Positions 32,895 to 42,151 of a stretch of DNA of 64,000 nucleotides are shown in pieces (the stretch's first letter is position 1; each line of letters starts with the position of its first letter). The notes under the pieces were generated by a model, which saw only the letters and a list, made by a program, of their open reading frames with translations, did not search any database and was not told the DNA's origin. This DNA comes from a virus. The stretch covers positions 1-64,000 of IMG/VR virus record IMGVR_UViG_3300005518_000002; one strand, given 5' to 3'. The translations under genes and the position numbers were made by a program.

Positions 32895-33128
32895 TCATCC
32901 GGGCAGGATCAGTCCGCTCATGTTCGCCACGCCCGCGTTGATCGTGGAAGCCCAGTTGGTGGCGACGTCCCGGGGCAGCAGGACAGTCAGCGTGGTGGAC
33001 GTCGTCCGCACGGTGACCATCAGACGGCTTCCGCTAGGGCCGTTGACCGGCGTCACGGACATGGCCACGGGAACCTCGGTCAGCAGTCCATTGCTTTCGT
33101 CCCAGCCGGATGTTCCGTTGCCGGTCAT
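32895..33128 (-). CDS. hypothetical protein, 77 aa
   Basis: Beta-rich small protein (SRLMVTVRTTSTTLTVLLP) with a C-terminal helix. The ATG at 33128 lies in an overlap with the next upstream gene (stop at 33125). It is the last gene of the 34.8-32.9 kb block, facing the + strand island. No family is recognised. Confidence 0.6.
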   Translation of the reverse strand: MTGNGTSGWDESNGLLTEVPVAMSVTPVNGPSGSRLMVTVRTTSTTLTVLLPRDVATNWASTINAGVANMSGLILPG

Positions 33129-33220
33129 GACTGCCTCCTTTCATAGCGCCAGACGAGGTACAGCACGACACCGACGACAACGCCGGAGCCGAGCAGGGCA
33201 CCGATCATCTCCAGGATCAT
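33125..33220 (-). CDS. single-pass membrane mini protein, 31 aa
   Basis: ATG at 33220, overlapping the methyltransferase stop (ATGA). One transmembrane helix (about residues 6-24, GALLGSGVVVGVVLYLVW) and a basic YERRQS end. Short membrane proteins of this type often accompany lysis or envelope genes; here its neighbours are a methyltransferase and a peptidase-like protein. Confidence 0.6.
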   Translation of the reverse strand: MILEMIGALLGSGVVVGVVLYLVWRYERRQS

Positions 33221-33804
33221 GACGCCGTCCACATCTGGAACAGGTACGTGTCGGGGTGGTCGTACTCCGGCTGCCAGAGCTCGTGCTTCAGATCCGTCCA
33301 GCCTGCCGCCAGGAGCATGTCTTTGACGTCCTGCCAGCCCCAGCCCCAGTAGTGCTCGGGATTGCGCGTGTGGTTCTCCCCGCACGGCGTGGTGAGGAGG
33401 AGGTGCTTCGCCCTGTCCCGGATGGCGCGCAGCAGCGCGTCAGGATCCTCCACGTGCTCCAGGGTCTCGGAGCAGAGGAACATGTCGACCGCGGGGATCC
33501 GGGCCACCGTTTCCTCGATCGGTCCGGAGTAGTAGTACCCACGGACTCCCGGCGGGGGGAGAACGAGATCCCCCACATGGACGTCGCGCCAGGCGTGGGT
33601 GCAGTTCTGAATGATCGCGGCATCTCCGCAGGACAGATCGGCGATCGTCTGCGCCCCGGTTTCCGCGGCAAACCGGCCGAGCAGCTGGGAGGTTTTGGCC
33701 ACCCGCTCCAGATGGTCCGGCCACCAGGTGTGGTCGTAGGTGCGGTGGTAGATGCGGGCGCGCTCTTCATCGGTGTAGAACGGGCGGATCTGCCAGCGGG
33801 TCAT
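33217..33804 (-). CDS. SAM-dependent methyltransferase (class I), 195 aa
   Basis: A Rossmann-type methyltransferase: motif I ADLSCGDAAI, an acidic strand-end near VHVGDLVLP, and motif CSETLEHVED (class I post-II signature). The order suits small-molecule, lipid or carbohydrate methylation, as in capsule or LPS genes; no DNA-methylase motifs (DPPY, PC) are seen. The ATG at 33804 (GGAG eight bases upstream) overlaps the upstream stop by ATGA. Substrate unknown; sugar modification genes at 38.5-40.4 kb are suggestive. Confidence 0.78.
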   Translation of the reverse strand: MTRWQIRPFYTDEERARIYHRTYDHTWWPDHLERVAKTSQLLGRFAAETGAQTIADLSCGDAAIIQNCTHAWRDVHVGDLVLPPPGVRGYYYSGPIEETVARIPAVDMFLCSETLEHVEDPDALLRAIRDRAKHLLLTTPCGENHTRNPEHYWGWGWQDVKDMLLAAGWTDLKHELWQPEYDHPDTYLFQMWTAS

Positions 33805-34325
33805 GACCAGCACTCCGTGTCCGGCAGCCCGAGGCGGGCCAGATCTCCGGGGGTGACGTCGTGGGGCTTGCGGCCGTCGCTGAAGAGATGATCCCCGGCA
33901 TGTTCGGCGATCCAGTCCACGGCCTGTGAACAGATCATCTTGTTGGGGCGGGACACCCGCTTACGCAGCAGGCGTGTGGTGAGCGGGAGGTGCAGCCGGT
34001 AGGCCGAGAGGTAGAAGTAGGTGGTCCAGTTGTACGGGCTGCCCTCCAGTCCCCGGGCAATCTGGATCATCATGGCGCGCTGGGAGTCGGACAGGTTGAC
34101 CCTGTGGAGCACCCGTACGGGATGCCCGTCGTACCGGTCCTGATGACTGAGCACTGCACCGCCGGGCTGCGCCTCGAACAGGCGGCCGTCCGGCATCACG
34201 AGACCCGCGTGGGTCCATTCGGACAGGTCTCCGTTGATCGCCTGTCCGAGCCAGATGAGCTTGCCCCCGATGCCCGGGATTTTCGTCAGGAAGATGTCCC
34301 CTGCCACTGCTCTGTCGAAGGTCAT
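33801..34325 (-). CDS. permuted papain-like (YiiX/NlpC-P60-type) hydrolase, 174 aa
   Basis: The opening GDIFLTKIPGIGGKLI, then EWTHAGLVMPDGRLFEA with a likely catalytic His, and later KMICSQAVDWIAE with a likely catalytic Cys, match YiiX-like permuted NlpC/P60 hydrolases (His before Cys). Members act on peptidoglycan peptides, acyl groups or other amides. The ATG at 34325 overlaps the stop of this strand's next upstream gene. No signal peptide is visible, so a cytoplasmic or holin-dependent route is likely. Confidence 0.78.
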   Translation of the reverse strand: MTFDRAVAGDIFLTKIPGIGGKLIWLGQAINGDLSEWTHAGLVMPDGRLFEAQPGGAVLSHQDRYDGHPVRVLHRVNLSDSQRAMMIQIARGLEGSPYNWTTYFYLSAYRLHLPLTTRLLRKRVSRPNKMICSQAVDWIAEHAGDHLFSDGRKPHDVTPGDLARLGLPDTECWS

Positions 34326-34756
34326 GCCCACTCCTTGGAAGCGATCAGTGCGCTGGCGCCCCAGACGGCGGGCCAGACGAGCAGCGGAGCCGGGAGACCG
34401 ACGGCGAACGCCGCGCCGAGGGTCAGGCCGAGGGACACATACGCGCTGACGCACCACGGGCAGCTGATCAGGTCTCCGAGCCAGAACGGAGCCCAGCCGA
34501 CTTTGCGTACGTAGATCTGGACCTCTTCCTCCACCAGACCGAACATCCCGAGTCCGGGCACATTGGTGAGACTGCCCTTCTCAATCTGCCCGGTGGGGTA
34601 GCTCTCGTGATGCTGCTCCTTGGTGGTGGGACGGCGCCAGCCCCCGGCCAGCCTGTCGCGCACCCAGAGCACGGGCGGGAAGTCGTCTTTGGTGATCAGC
34701 CGTGTGAGCCGGTAGGAGCCGAGCACGAGCACGATCAGCAGGAGCCAGAGCGGCAT
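34322..34756 (-). CDS. DUF1360-like membrane protein, 144 aa
   Basis: Two to three hydrophobic segments (about residues 3-18 and 93-135, with ISCPWCVSAYVSLGLTLG) frame a charged loop. The CPWC motif beside a transmembrane helix is the DUF1360 signature. Family function is unknown. The ATG at 34756 is weakly supported (GGCGGT); a GTG at 34759 is one codon earlier. It overlaps the next gene by ATGA. Confidence 0.65.
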   Translation of the reverse strand: MPLWLLLIVLVLGSYRLTRLITKDDFPPVLWVRDRLAGGWRRPTTKEQHHESYPTGQIEKGSLTNVPGLGMFGLVEEEVQIYVRKVGWAPFWLGDLISCPWCVSAYVSLGLTLGAAFAVGLPAPLLVWPAVWGASALIASKEWA

Positions 34757-34841
34757 CACGCACCGCCGGTTTCACTGTTCACGGGTCACTGTCCTTTGAT
34801 CTTGGGCACGGGACGTCCAACGTCTCAGATTGGAGGTGGTC

Positions 34842-34876
34842 GGCCGGACGTCCCGCTACCTGGCAGACGTCCGGCC
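34842..34876 (-). terminator. hairpin terminator downstream of the holin-like gene
   Basis: An 11-bp stem (34842-34852 with 34866-34876), extendable by GGTC/GGACC with a bulge, lies 14 bases after the stop at 34891 on the - strand. A further GGACGTCC repeat occurs at 34811-34818. No U-tract. Confidence 0.6.
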
Positions 34877-34890
34877 GGACCGGTTGGTTC

Positions 34891-35262
34891 CTAGCTGGCG
34901 GGAGCCTTCAGCTGAACGGGTCCGGACACTGTCGAAGCCGGTACGGGCGCTACGACATTCTGCCGGGTGATGTAGCCGAGGATCAGTGCGAGACCGCCCA
35001 GGAACATGGTCTGCTTCTCCGCGGACCAGTCGAGACCGAGACCGGTGAACAGGGAAATCGCAGCCTGGACGAAGCCGAGTGCGGCGGCAATGATCCCGTC
35101 CCCGACCATGAACGCCACGATCAGGCCGAAACCGGCGGTGACGAGTGCAGTGATGATCGCCTGCCACTTGGGGCTGACGTCGATGCCGAAGGACGTCAGT
35201 ACCTGGATACCGGCCGACACCAGGCCCAGCCAGACGGCGAGCTCTCTTCCGAAGACCTTCAT
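34891..35262 (-). CDS. holin-like membrane protein, 123 aa
   Basis: Three hydrophobic segments at about residues 8-25, 36-70 and 86-98 with a Pro/Ala-rich soluble tail, in a size range typical of phage holins. It lies between the large terminase and the peptidase-like cluster, away from the amidase. It may be a second holin or antiholin, or a structural membrane protein. The ATG at 35262 follows GAAGGAAGTATG. Confidence 0.65.
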   Translation of the reverse strand: MKVFGRELAVWLGLVSAGIQVLTSFGIDVSPKWQAIITALVTAGFGLIVAFMVGDGIIAAALGFVQAAISLFTGLGLDWSAEKQTMFLGGLALILGYITRQNVVAPVPASTVSGPVQLKAPAS

Positions 35263-35309
35263 ACTTCCTTCTCTCCACGGGCGGCACGCATGGAATATAG
35301 CGCACCGGT

Positions 35310-36683
35310 TCAGCCAATTTTGCGGCTGACTGCTGCGAGCCCCTTACCGCCGGATTTGTTGCCGGTCATCATCAGCTTGACGATCCGCTGATGCCACGCT
35401 GGCCACACCATCGCGTCCAGCCGGTCGGGAGACCAGTCGAGCTCTTCGTGCCATGTACACAGCTGGTCCTCAAGCTCAGGATGCACCCCGACGAGGTGCC
35501 AGCGGTTCTGCTCGGTCAGCGCGCTGACGGGGGAAGCACGGACCTTCTTCCCCCGGCTGGCTGTGACCTTGCGCACCGGGATGCTGATCCCCATGGAGTC
35601 CGCGGCCGCGCGGATCGTGCCGATCGCCATGTCGCCCCCGTAGTTGATCTCTACGCAGATGTCGTCCGCCTCGTAGTCGACGGCAGCCTGGACAGCGCGC
35701 CGCCCCCATCCGTCAGGGGTGAGGTGACAGGTACGGTCGGCCAGCACGAAGCCGTGTGCCAGGGGAGTGCGCAGCCGGGCATCCTCCGTCTCCCGGGTGA
35801 TGAGGGACTTGCCGACAACGACGATGCCCTGCTCCCCGGCTCCGCCCGACGGGTCCACTCCGACGCTGCGCCGGACGTTGGGGGTCATGAGATCGAGATT
35901 CGGTATGCGGCTGGAGTCGAGACCGGCGTGGGTCCACAGTGCGTTCTCGTCCTGGTCGAGGACTTCGGCATGCAGCTCCTGACGGCCCAGCTGCGTACCG
36001 CCGTACTCGTCCTCCAGCTCCTGGCGGAGCTCCCCGTCCAGGTGGGGGTTGTCGTACATGGAGGCACGGGAGACGGAGACGTTGCGGAACTCCCCGCGGT
36101 CCAGCTTTTTGATCAGCGGACGTGGCTTCGGCGTGGTCGATGCAACCCAGTGGGGCCGCTGTCCGACGCGGAGACCGAAACGCATGTGAGGCCAGCACGC
36201 GTCGAGGTAGCGCCAGGCTGCAAGCTCTTCTGCCCAGACCACACAACGGTTACCACCGGAACGAAGACGTTCAACATCCTCCGGAGTATGCGCACCAAAC
36301 AGCTTCGCCTCGGATCCATTGGGCCAGCGTACGGACAGACCACCGGCACCGGAGAACATGCGTGCGTCGGGGTTGTGCGCCTTGAGGCCCGAAGGTCCGT
36401 TGACGCAGCTCGTCGCCGCGTCGCCGAGAGTGGGAGCGATGATGCCGATCCAGTGCGGGGTGTGACCGGGCAGGCACGGCGGACCGTTGACATGATCGGT
36501 GATGTACTTGGCGCAGGCGTCCGTCTTACCGGCGCCGCGCCCCGCGAGCAGCAGCCAGCCCCGCCAGTCGCCCGGGGGAGGAATCTGGTGAGGCAGGGGC
36601 TGCCACTTGACGATGGACATGGCACGCAGATGCATGGCCAGCCGGTCGCTGGCCCCGCGTGCGATGCTGCCCTTCGCGCTCAT
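35310..36683 (-). CDS. terL: terminase large subunit
   Basis: 457 residues from MSAKG. The ATPase part has Walker A GRGAGKT (Lys at residue 53), Walker B ending CVVWAEE, and a coupling Thr/Ser region. The nuclease part shows the acidic residues VDPSGG, VEINYGGD and SPDRLDAMVWP expected of RNase-H-like terminase nucleases. It packages DNA through the portal. No ribosome site is obvious at 36683; an ATG at 36698 would add five residues. The small subunit is about 4 kb away at 40590-41234. Confidence 0.93.
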   Translation of the reverse strand: MSAKGSIARGASDRLAMHLRAMSIVKWQPLPHQIPPPGDWRGWLLLAGRGAGKTDACAKYITDHVNGPPCLPGHTPHWIGIIAPTLGDAATSCVNGPSGLKAHNPDARMFSGAGGLSVRWPNGSEAKLFGAHTPEDVERLRSGGNRCVVWAEELAAWRYLDACWPHMRFGLRVGQRPHWVASTTPKPRPLIKKLDRGEFRNVSVSRASMYDNPHLDGELRQELEDEYGGTQLGRQELHAEVLDQDENALWTHAGLDSSRIPNLDLMTPNVRRSVGVDPSGGAGEQGIVVVGKSLITRETEDARLRTPLAHGFVLADRTCHLTPDGWGRRAVQAAVDYEADDICVEINYGGDMAIGTIRAAADSMGISIPVRKVTASRGKKVRASPVSALTEQNRWHLVGVHPELEDQLCTWHEELDWSPDRLDAMVWPAWHQRIVKLMMTGNKSGGKGLAAVSRKIG

Positions 36684-36731
36684 GTGATCAGTGTGCATCA
36701 GCGGGGACCGGACACTTTCCGGCCGGGCACT

Positions 36732-36938
36732 TCAGCTGGCTATGTGAACGCTGACCTTGCCAAGGATGTCTCCGATGACCGGCCACACCTGCGGTCCCCA
36801 GGACGTCGTCGTTCCCATGGAGATCCCGGTGAGGATGGCGATCACCGCGACAATCTTCGTCACCCGCTGGCGGCCGGAGAGGAAAGCCAGCAGAACGAGA
36901 ACAGCGAAGATCCATAAACCTACGGTTATGTTTGTCAT
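36732..36938 (-). CDS. small membrane protein, 68 aa
   Basis: Two hydrophobic segments (about residues 4-20 and 27-43), ribosome site GGTGGA just before the ATG. It opens the terminase transcript and lies 36 bases from a terminator. Function unknown. Confidence 0.65.
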   Translation of the reverse strand: MTNITVGLWIFAVLVLLAFLSGRQRVTKIVAVIAILTGISMGTTTSWGPQVWPVIGDILGKVSVHIAS

Positions 36939-36974
36939 TCCACCGAAGCTACTCGTCCAGCTCAGGACAGCAAG

Positions 36975-37011
36975 AAGACCCCTCCGCGAGGCAGATACCC
37001 GGAGGGGTCTT
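36975..37011. terminator. bidirectional-type hairpin terminator
   Basis: A perfect 12-bp stem (36975-36986 with 37000-37011) with a 13-base loop. It lies between the small membrane gene at 36938 and the secreted peptidoglycan gene at 37235. On the - strand it follows that gene and the RNA-like hairpin, ending transcription from the right. Confidence 0.75.
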
Positions 37012-37075
37012 CACCCGTGAACCGGAAGTCGGTGAGACTCCGAATCACGGACCAGCATAGCCGCACCCGGTGCAC

Positions 37076-37111
37076 AGAAAACCCCCGCTGTCAGGAGCGG
37101 GGGTTTTCTGG
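37076..37111. terminator. strong 15-bp hairpin terminator
   Basis: A perfect 15-bp stem (37076-37090 with 37097-37111) with loop GTCAGG and A/T runs in the arms, so it can act in both directions. Together with the hairpin at 36975 it forms a double stop after the 37235-38302 gene. Confidence 0.9.
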
Positions 37112-37150
37112 AGCGGCGTGTCCTGCCAGGGACGACAGGAGCAGACTACC

Positions 37151-37222
37151 GCAGGGAACCAGCGCCACGTGGGTTTAGACGTCCTGGTCGGCCTTGAGCC
37201 CCCGGACTCGCCAGTTCCCTGC
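37151..37222 (-). ncRNA. candidate structured RNA in the 3' region of the Rpf-type gene
   Basis: A 14-bp stem pairs 37151-37164 with 37209-37222 around a 44-base loop. On the - strand all positions pair (two as G-U); on the + strand the same two positions are A-C mismatches. That asymmetry points to an RNA made from the - strand. It begins 13 bases after the stop at 37235 and ends before the double terminator. AGACTAC occurs near both flanks. It could be a long 3' UTR element or small RNA. Confidence 0.45.
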
Positions 37223-37234
37223 TCACTCAGACTA

Positions 37235-38491
<1,257 letters not shown>

Positions 38492-38526
38492 CTACCAGGG
38501 CCGTGCCCAAGGGTGGAACGGTAGAG

Positions 38527-38547
38527 GGTGAAACCCGATTCACCAAA
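38527..38547. promoter_or_regulatory. operator-like site sharing a 13-mer with 27389
   Basis: GGTGAA (38527-38532) and TTCACC (38539-38544 region) form an inverted repeat, and CCGATTCACCAAA at 38535-38547 is identical to the left arm of the palindrome before the capsid gene. It lies four bases from the epimerase stop and about 225 bases upstream of the secreted wall protein start. Possible shared late-gene control. Confidence 0.45.
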
Positions 38548-38550
38548 CGG

Positions 38551-39600
38551 TCACGCAGACGCCAGCCATTCGGGATGAGCCAGGGTCCAGGCAACAGTCT
38601 TGGCCATGGAGTCGTCCAGACTGATCGGCGCGCGCCAGCCGAGGTCAGCAATCTTGGAGCCGTCCAGTGCGTAGCGCAGATCATGGCCGGGGCGCGAGGA
38701 GTGGAAACTCTCCATCTTGATCTCCGGGGGCCGACGGGCCTGGAGACCGGCCAGACGCATCCATTCGTAGATCATGCCTACCAGGTCGAGATTATTGACC
38801 TCCCTGTCCCCCACGATGTGGAACCGGGGCGGCCTGCGCGCGCCGCCCGCGTAGGGGACCATGTCGACTTTCTCGTCCAGAACCTGGCGAGCGAGGTAGA
38901 GCCAGGCGTCCGCGAGGTTGCGCGCGTGGAGGTAGAAACGGGAGCCCGGGGTCCCGTCCGGCGCGCAGTGCACGATGACCGGCACACTACGCATGATCTT
39001 GCTCATGGTCATCGGCACGAACTTCTCGGGATCCTGCATCTCCCCGACGATGTTCATCGTATTCGTGATGACCACCGGCACACCGTAGGTGCGCCAGTAG
39101 CTGAAGCAGATCGCCTCCTGCGCAGCCTTGCTGGCGCTGTAGGGATTGGACGGTGCGAGCGTTTCCCACTCCTTGTGCCGGTGGTCGCCGTAGGCCGGAC
39201 CGTAGACCTCGTCCGTGCTCATCTGGAGGAAAATCTTCGGCTTGTGCCGCCGGGCCAGCTCCAGCACGTTGAGCATCAGCGAGGTGTTGTTCAGGGTGAA
39301 GCCGACGGGATCTTCAATCGACCGGTCCACGTGGCTCTCCGAGGCGACGTTCATGAACACCTCGCAGCCCTCCAGCGCAGCGTGGAGACTCATGGGCGCG
39401 GGGGCCTGCATGTCCCAGTGGACGATGGTCACGCGCCGGGCCCACTTGTCGTCACCGCAGGTGCTCGAAGCGATGCGCTCCGGCATGCCCTTGTGCTGGA
39501 ACGAGACAGAGCAGACGATCTCCCAGTCCGTCTCCATGAGCAGGTGGCGCAGGACGTGCGAGCCGACGAAGCCACCGGCTCCGGTGAGGAACGCCTTCAT
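38551..39600 (-). CDS. NAD-dependent sugar epimerase/dehydratase (extended SDR)
   Basis: 349 residues, start ATG at 39600 with AGGAGC eight bases upstream. The Rossmann motif GAGGFVGSH opens the protein, then STDEVYG and the catalytic YSASK, giving an extended short-chain dehydrogenase of the dTDP-glucose 4,6-dehydratase (RmlB) / UDP-glucose epimerase type. It would make a modified sugar-nucleotide. Neighbours (PIG-L-type deacetylase, distant glycosyltransferases) suggest a phage-made sugar for DNA or virion glycosylation, or for altering host surface. Confidence 0.88.
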   Translation of the reverse strand: MKAFLTGAGGFVGSHVLRHLLMETDWEIVCSVSFQHKGMPERIASSTCGDDKWARRVTIVHWDMQAPAPMSLHAALEGCEVFMNVASESHVDRSIEDPVGFTLNNTSLMLNVLELARRHKPKIFLQMSTDEVYGPAYGDHRHKEWETLAPSNPYSASKAAQEAICFSYWRTYGVPVVITNTMNIVGEMQDPEKFVPMTMSKIMRSVPVIVHCAPDGTPGSRFYLHARNLADAWLYLARQVLDEKVDMVPYAGGARRPPRFHIVGDREVNNLDLVGMIYEWMRLAGLQARRPPEIKMESFHSSRPGHDLRYALDGSKIADLGWRAPISLDDSMAKTVAWTLAHPEWLASA

Positions 39601-39616
39601 GATCTTGCTCCTGTGG

Positions 39617-40360
39617 TCAGGGGTGGACGATCCAGTTCGGGTTGCCGGACGCCACCGACGGGAACAGCGACGTGCCGACCGAGTGATAGCCGACGGCGAA
39701 GCGCCCCTGGAGCGGAGCCCAGCAGCTGTAGGCCCGCGCGGACTGCCGGACAGCGATCTTGGTTTCTTCCGCGTACTGCGCCGGGATGACGTACTGATCG
39801 CAAGGGATCTCGCCGGACAGTGCCTGCGACTCCCGCACCAGCCAGCGCACGTCCGGCCACGCGGCAGGATTCGCCTCACGGAGCTGCTTGAGCGCGAGCC
39901 CGTACATGGAATGGGTGGGGTCAACGTCCTGCCAGTGCATGGTGTACATGCCTGCCGCGGGGTCCAGATCGTGGAAGTACTGGAGGACTGCCTTGGCCTG
40001 GTCGATGGTGGGGGAGTCGTGACGCAGGGCCGTGTTGAGATGGATCTCCCCGGGCACGGCGCCGAGCAGCGCGGCGGAGTCCATGAACTCCGCATCCCGG
40101 CTGGCGACGATGTCGTCCGGGGTCAGGGTGGCGTATCCCTCCCGGGCCAGGTCGTGCGTTCCGCCCCACCAGGAGTTCGCCGTCAGGCCATTGATCGAGT
40201 CGATGGCTGTGGTGGTGCGGCCGGGCGCACCGAGGATGAACGAAACCCGGCGGCCGACACGGGCGTGGTACCAGGCAACCTGTCCCATGGACAGGCAGTC
40301 GTCGTCCGCATGGGGCGAGAGGAAGTACACCCGGCGCCCGGTCGGATTGATGATCGTCAA
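39617..40360 (-). CDS. PIG-L / LmbE-type zinc deacetylase, 247 aa
   Basis: The zinc motif SPHADDDCLSMG is the PHPDDE-type signature of the PIG-L/LmbE family, which removes acetyl groups from N-acetylglucosaminyl substrates (as in MshB). Asp-rich HWQDVDPTHSMYG adds a likely His ligand. The first in-frame start with a ribosome site (GAGGAGACCAGC) is TTG at 40360. It adjoins the sugar epimerase by 16 bases, so the pair may build an amino sugar. Confidence 0.85.
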   Translation of the reverse strand: MTIINPTGRRVYFLSPHADDDCLSMGQVAWYHARVGRRVSFILGAPGRTTTAIDSINGLTANSWWGGTHDLAREGYATLTPDDIVASRDAEFMDSAALLGAVPGEIHLNTALRHDSPTIDQAKAVLQYFHDLDPAAGMYTMHWQDVDPTHSMYGLALKQLREANPAAWPDVRWLVRESQALSGEIPCDQYVIPAQYAEETKIAVRQSARAYSCWAPLQGRFAVGYHSVGTSLFPSVASGNPNWIVHP

Positions 40361-40374
40361 GCTGGTCTCCTCGG

Positions 40375-40587
40375 TCAGTCACCAGGCTGGTAGCGGACGG
40401 AGTCCGCCGTGTCGGACATCTCTTTGAGCCCGCGCATGAGAGTCAGGATCTCCTCCACGCTGTAGCCGCGGAACTCCTGCGTTTCGCCGCTCAGGACCAC
40501 GTACCGCCGTTCGTCGTAGCCCAGGCGCAGGATTTCCCCGGCTCCCCAGTTCTCCGGATGGGCGGTGCCGCCCTGCGATTCGGTCAT
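40375..40587 (-). CDS. hypothetical protein, 70 aa
   Basis: A short acidic alpha/beta protein (ILRLGYDERRYVVLSGETQEFRGYSVEEIL), ribosome site GGAGAC region before the ATG at 40587 is modest. It sits between the deacetylase and the small-terminase candidate. Function unknown. Confidence 0.6.
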   Translation of the reverse strand: MTESQGGTAHPENWGAGEILRLGYDERRYVVLSGETQEFRGYSVEEILTLMRGLKEMSDTADSVRYQPGD

Positions 40588-40589
40588 GG

Positions 40590-41234
40590 TCAGTCTCCGC
40601 TCTCCGTGGTCTCTTCCACCACTTCACCGTCGATGGTGCGCAGGTGGGACTGTGCTGCTTCCAGCGCGAGCATACGCGACTGCGGTTCCAGTCCCGCGGC
40701 GTCGAACCCCGCGAGGATCGCTTCGGCCACCACGGCTGATTCGAGATCCTGCCGCCGCTCCAGTGCGACGTTCAGCTTCTCCGGAGCGTTGAGGCCGTGA
40801 CGCATGGTGTACCGGTCCTCCACCTTGAGCAGCCGGTCGATTGCCGCGAAGACGGGACCGAGGTCATTGACGGTTTCCTCCTCCCCGGTCTCCTCGTTAT
40901 GGATCTTTACGATCTTCCCGTTCTGGATCAGAGGATGCTTCCTGGACATGATCGTATAGAGCCTGCGGCGCAGATCGTCGTCGCGCATGTCGGCCAGCTG
41001 GACCAGTTCTTCGAGGTTCTGGTTCAGCTCGTTACGTGCTGTCATCAGTGCACGCTTGACGTCCTCGCACGCAGCAGCACGGGAAGGTTTGCCACCGCTA
41101 TCAAGGTAGGGGACAGCCTCAGCCACTTGTTCCCAGGTCAAACCCTGGTTCCGTAGCTTGATCGCCTTTGCTCGCCGTTGCGCAACGAGGGCCCGGTTGC
41201 TGTTCTCGTGCGACGGGGGAATGTGATGTCCCAC
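40590..41234 (-). CDS. terS: probable terminase small subunit, 214 aa
   Basis: GTG start at 41234 with GGAGGGG upstream. The N-terminal part has a helix-turn-helix pattern (RRAKAIKLRNQGLTWEQVAEAV), followed by a charged coiled-coil region and a helical C-terminus with acidic end. This is the architecture of DNA-recognising small terminases. The surrounding genes give no direct packaging link, so the assignment rests on fold pattern and size; a general DNA-binding protein is the alternative. Confidence 0.62.
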   Translation of the reverse strand: MGHHIPPSHENSNRALVAQRRAKAIKLRNQGLTWEQVAEAVPYLDSGGKPSRAAACEDVKRALMTARNELNQNLEELVQLADMRDDDLRRRLYTIMSRKHPLIQNGKIVKIHNEETGEEETVNDLGPVFAAIDRLLKVEDRYTMRHGLNAPEKLNVALERRQDLESAVVAEAILAGFDAAGLEPQSRMLALEAAQSHLRTIDGEVVEETTESGD

Positions 41235-41257
41235 TTGTTACCCCTCCAATAAAGTAA

Positions 41258-42151
41258 TCAGCGAGTGACGCCCTTGGTTGTCTCCCGGAACTCCTGCGCC
41301 CGCTTGATCTCTTCCCGCTCGCTCCCGCAGTTGACCATGGCCGTGCGCATGTAGCTGACGACGCTGATGCGCTCCGCCCCGCAGTCCGGGCAGGCCGAGG
41401 TGCGCGTCACCCCGCAGGCGCAGACGATGGCCGTGTTGCCGTGCCACTGGTGCGCGTCCATGAGGATCAGGTCGCCGTCCTGTAGATCCACGGCCACCCG
41501 GTACTCCGGGAAGACGAAGACTCCCCCGGTGTACTCCCCCCGGCGCAGCGTGAAGATCGTGCTGAAGCCCTTGTCCAGATCACCCTTGTCCGTGTGCACG
41601 CCGGTCGGGTACGTGTTGTTCACCGTGATCGTGGTAAACGGGGTACCCGGCACCACCCAGTCATCGTGCGTCCGGCCGATCTCCTCCATCTGCGCCTGCC
41701 AGCGGTCCGGCACGTGGATGCTCATCTGCTCGGAGACCTGACGGAGCAGCGGATGCAGCGCCTGCCACTCCGGGAGGTGGCGACCGGTCCACTGGGTGAG
41801 GCGGCAGAAGTTGAAGGCGTTGGTCGGGTCAGCCGAACCGATCATCGAACTGGCAAGGTTCTTGGCATAGGTGCGCTTCTGTTCTCCGACCTTGACCCTG
41901 CGGGTGGCACCGGCCAGGCCCCGGTTGTCCGTACGTACGCTGCGCAGCGAGTGCAGGATCTCGTACTGCTCGGGAGTGACGGCTTCGCGCATGGCTCCGG
42001 GGAGGTACACGCACAGCGGCCGCCCGTCGGGCAGGAGAAGACGGGTGGGTCCGGTCATCAGCAGGCTGTACGCCCCGGACGTGATGACCTTGCCCTTCAT
42101 CTCCTCCAGTGTCTGAGGGTCGATACGGCTGCGCAGCCGGGCACTGATCAC
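41258..42151 (-). CDS. TET/JBP-type 2-oxoglutarate Fe(II) dioxygenase
   Basis: 297 residues, GTG start in a GTGA overlap with the kinase gene. The double-stranded beta-helix core shows HTD (His186, Asp188), the distal His237 in WHGN, and Arg261 (ERISVVSY) for 2-oxoglutarate, plus TTITVNNTYPTGVHTDKGD, typical of TET/JBP enzymes that oxidise the 5-methyl of cytosine or thymine in DNA. Between His237 and Arg261 there is a Cys cluster (CAC, then CPDC), a possible zinc knuckle insert. Phage TET enzymes are known to feed cytosine hypermodification. Which base is used here cannot be told from sequence. Confidence 0.82.
   Translation of the reverse strand: MISARLRSRIDPQTLEEMKGKVITSGAYSLLMTGPTRLLLPDGRPLCVYLPGAMREAVTPEQYEILHSLRSVRTDNRGLAGATRRVKVGEQKRTYAKNLASSMIGSADPTNAFNFCRLTQWTGRHLPEWQALHPLLRQVSEQMSIHVPDRWQAQMEEIGRTHDDWVVPGTPFTTITVNNTYPTGVHTDKGDLDKGFSTIFTLRRGEYTGGVFVFPEYRVAVDLQDGDLILMDAHQWHGNTAIVCACGVTRTSACPDCGAERISVVSYMRTAMVNCGSEREEIKRAQEFRETTKGVTR

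Noticed and set aside
33217-33804. DNA methyltransferase feeding the TET enzyme
   Set aside because: Only class I small-molecule-type motifs are seen; no C5-methylase PC or amino-methylase DPPY motif.
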